A stretch of DNA of 5,037 bases from the NCBI GenBank assembly GCA_947626175.1, contig CANQRE010000055.1, positions 1 through 5,037 on the forward strand, written 5' to 3'. The stretch is from an uncultured Clostridia bacterium. Its GTDB lineage: Bacteria; Bacillota; Clostridia; Christensenellales; UBA1242. Numbering within the stretch: the first letter of the stretch is position 1; every line of letters begins with the position of its first letter. Below are positions 4,682-5,037 of the stretch, piece by piece. The position numbers and the translations under genes were made by a program. A model generated the notes under the pieces. The model was not told the origin of the DNA. It did not search any database and saw nothing but the letters and a program-made list of their open reading frames with translations.

Positions 4682-5037
4682 TTAGACATTTAGTCCATCT
4701 GGACCTTTAGGTGGGTCTTTTGGGCCTTTCTCGCCATCTTTATCGCTAGTCTCATCTTCTTTTCTACCCCCGTTGTCATTGTTGTTTTGTGGTGGTACTT
4801 CTGGTGGGTTTTTAACATCAGGTTTTCGTTCTGTACCTTCTGGCGCTACGTCTGGTTGAGGTTTTTTTAATGCATCAAGCTCTTTCTGCCACTCGGCATG
4901 AACTTTCTCAGCAGCCTCTATGGTTTGAGCCTTTGCCATTCGTTTGCTATACTTTTCGTTAATTTTATCTTCCTTTGCTTTTAGTAGTTGCTTTTCTGTA
5001 AGTGGCTTTGGTTTTTTAGGCTTCTTAGTGTCTTTGC
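4682..5037 (-). CDS. Unrecognised Lys/Pro-rich protein, C-terminal part (5' end beyond window)
   Basis: The frame is open to the window edge, giving 117 visible residues plus TAA. The first visible part, KDTKKPKKPKPLTEKQLL, is basic and Pro-rich. Next comes a charged helix, probably coiled coil (about residues 14-58), with KEDKINEKYSKRMAKAQ and AAEKVHAEWQKELDALKK. The last 60 residues are a low-complexity, Pro/Asp/Lys/Gly-rich disordered tail with NNNDNGG (4766-4786), ending GPDGLNV. No catalytic motif, membrane segment or anchor signal is visible. I do not recognise the family; such tails occur on surface, structural and mobile-element proteins alike. The ATG at 4939 lacks a ribosome binding site and the reading continues upstream of it, so I take this as a partial gene and not a complete 85-residue one. 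Two terminators follow it directly, so it is the last gene of its transcript. Confidence 0.75.
   Translation of the reverse strand, partial: KDTKKPKKPKPLTEKQLLKAKEDKINEKYSKRMAKAQTIEAAEKVHAEWQKELDALKKPQPDVAPEGTERKPDVKNPPEVPPQNNNDNGGRKEDETSDKDGEKGPKDPPKGPDGLNV

Noticed and set aside
4682..4939. Complete 85-residue gene starting at ATG 4939
   Set aside because: There is no ribosome binding site before this ATG, and the same frame stays open with coding-like Lys/Glu-rich sequence to the window edge, so it is more likely the end of a longer gene.

Overview
This looks like a chromosomal fragment of a low-G+C Gram-positive-type bacterium (Bacillota/Firmicutes or a close relative). The evidence is: a heat-shock operon in the order hrcA-grpE-dnaK behind a CIRCE operator; a DnaK whose N-terminal half has the short 'Gram-positive' form; strong AGGAGG-type ribosome binding sites; consensus vegetative promoters; and very A+T-rich spacers. 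The genetic code appears standard: hrcA ends in TGA exactly where grpE begins, and Trp is encoded by TGG. I cannot name a genus.

Every gene I can support is on the minus strand. In transcription order (high to low coordinates): (1) 5037-4682, the C-terminal part of an unrecognised Lys/Pro-rich protein, followed by two tandem intrinsic terminators; (2) 4469-4150, a compact single-gene unit with a consensus promoter, strong ribosome binding site, a 68-codon gene of unknown function and a terminator-like hairpin; (3) 4149-3826, A+T-rich spacer holding one orphan terminator hairpin, a small direct/inverted repeat and helically spaced A-tracts; (4) 3825-1, the heat-shock operon: consensus promoter, CIRCE operator over the start site, hrcA, grpE, dnaK, and then an isochorismatase-family gene cut by the window edge.

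The operon is tightly packed. hrcA and grpE overlap by 4 nt (TTGA), grpE and dnaK are 4 nt apart with the dnaK ribosome binding site inside the end of grpE, and dnaK is 12 nt from the next gene. HrcA is expected to repress its own operon through CIRCE. DnaK folds client proteins with ATP, and GrpE recycles it by nucleotide exchange. The usual partner dnaJ is not directly downstream of dnaK; an isochorismatase-like cysteine hydrolase occupies that place.

The most notable points are the poly-asparagine tail of DnaK that stops where the conserved acidic end would be expected, the dnaK-hydrolase linkage, an asymmetric CIRCE with an extra half-site, the orphan 68-aa gene, and similar phased A-tract arrangements upstream of both promoters. 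I see no convincing new defence or mobile system, CRISPR array, tRNA or rRNA in this window.
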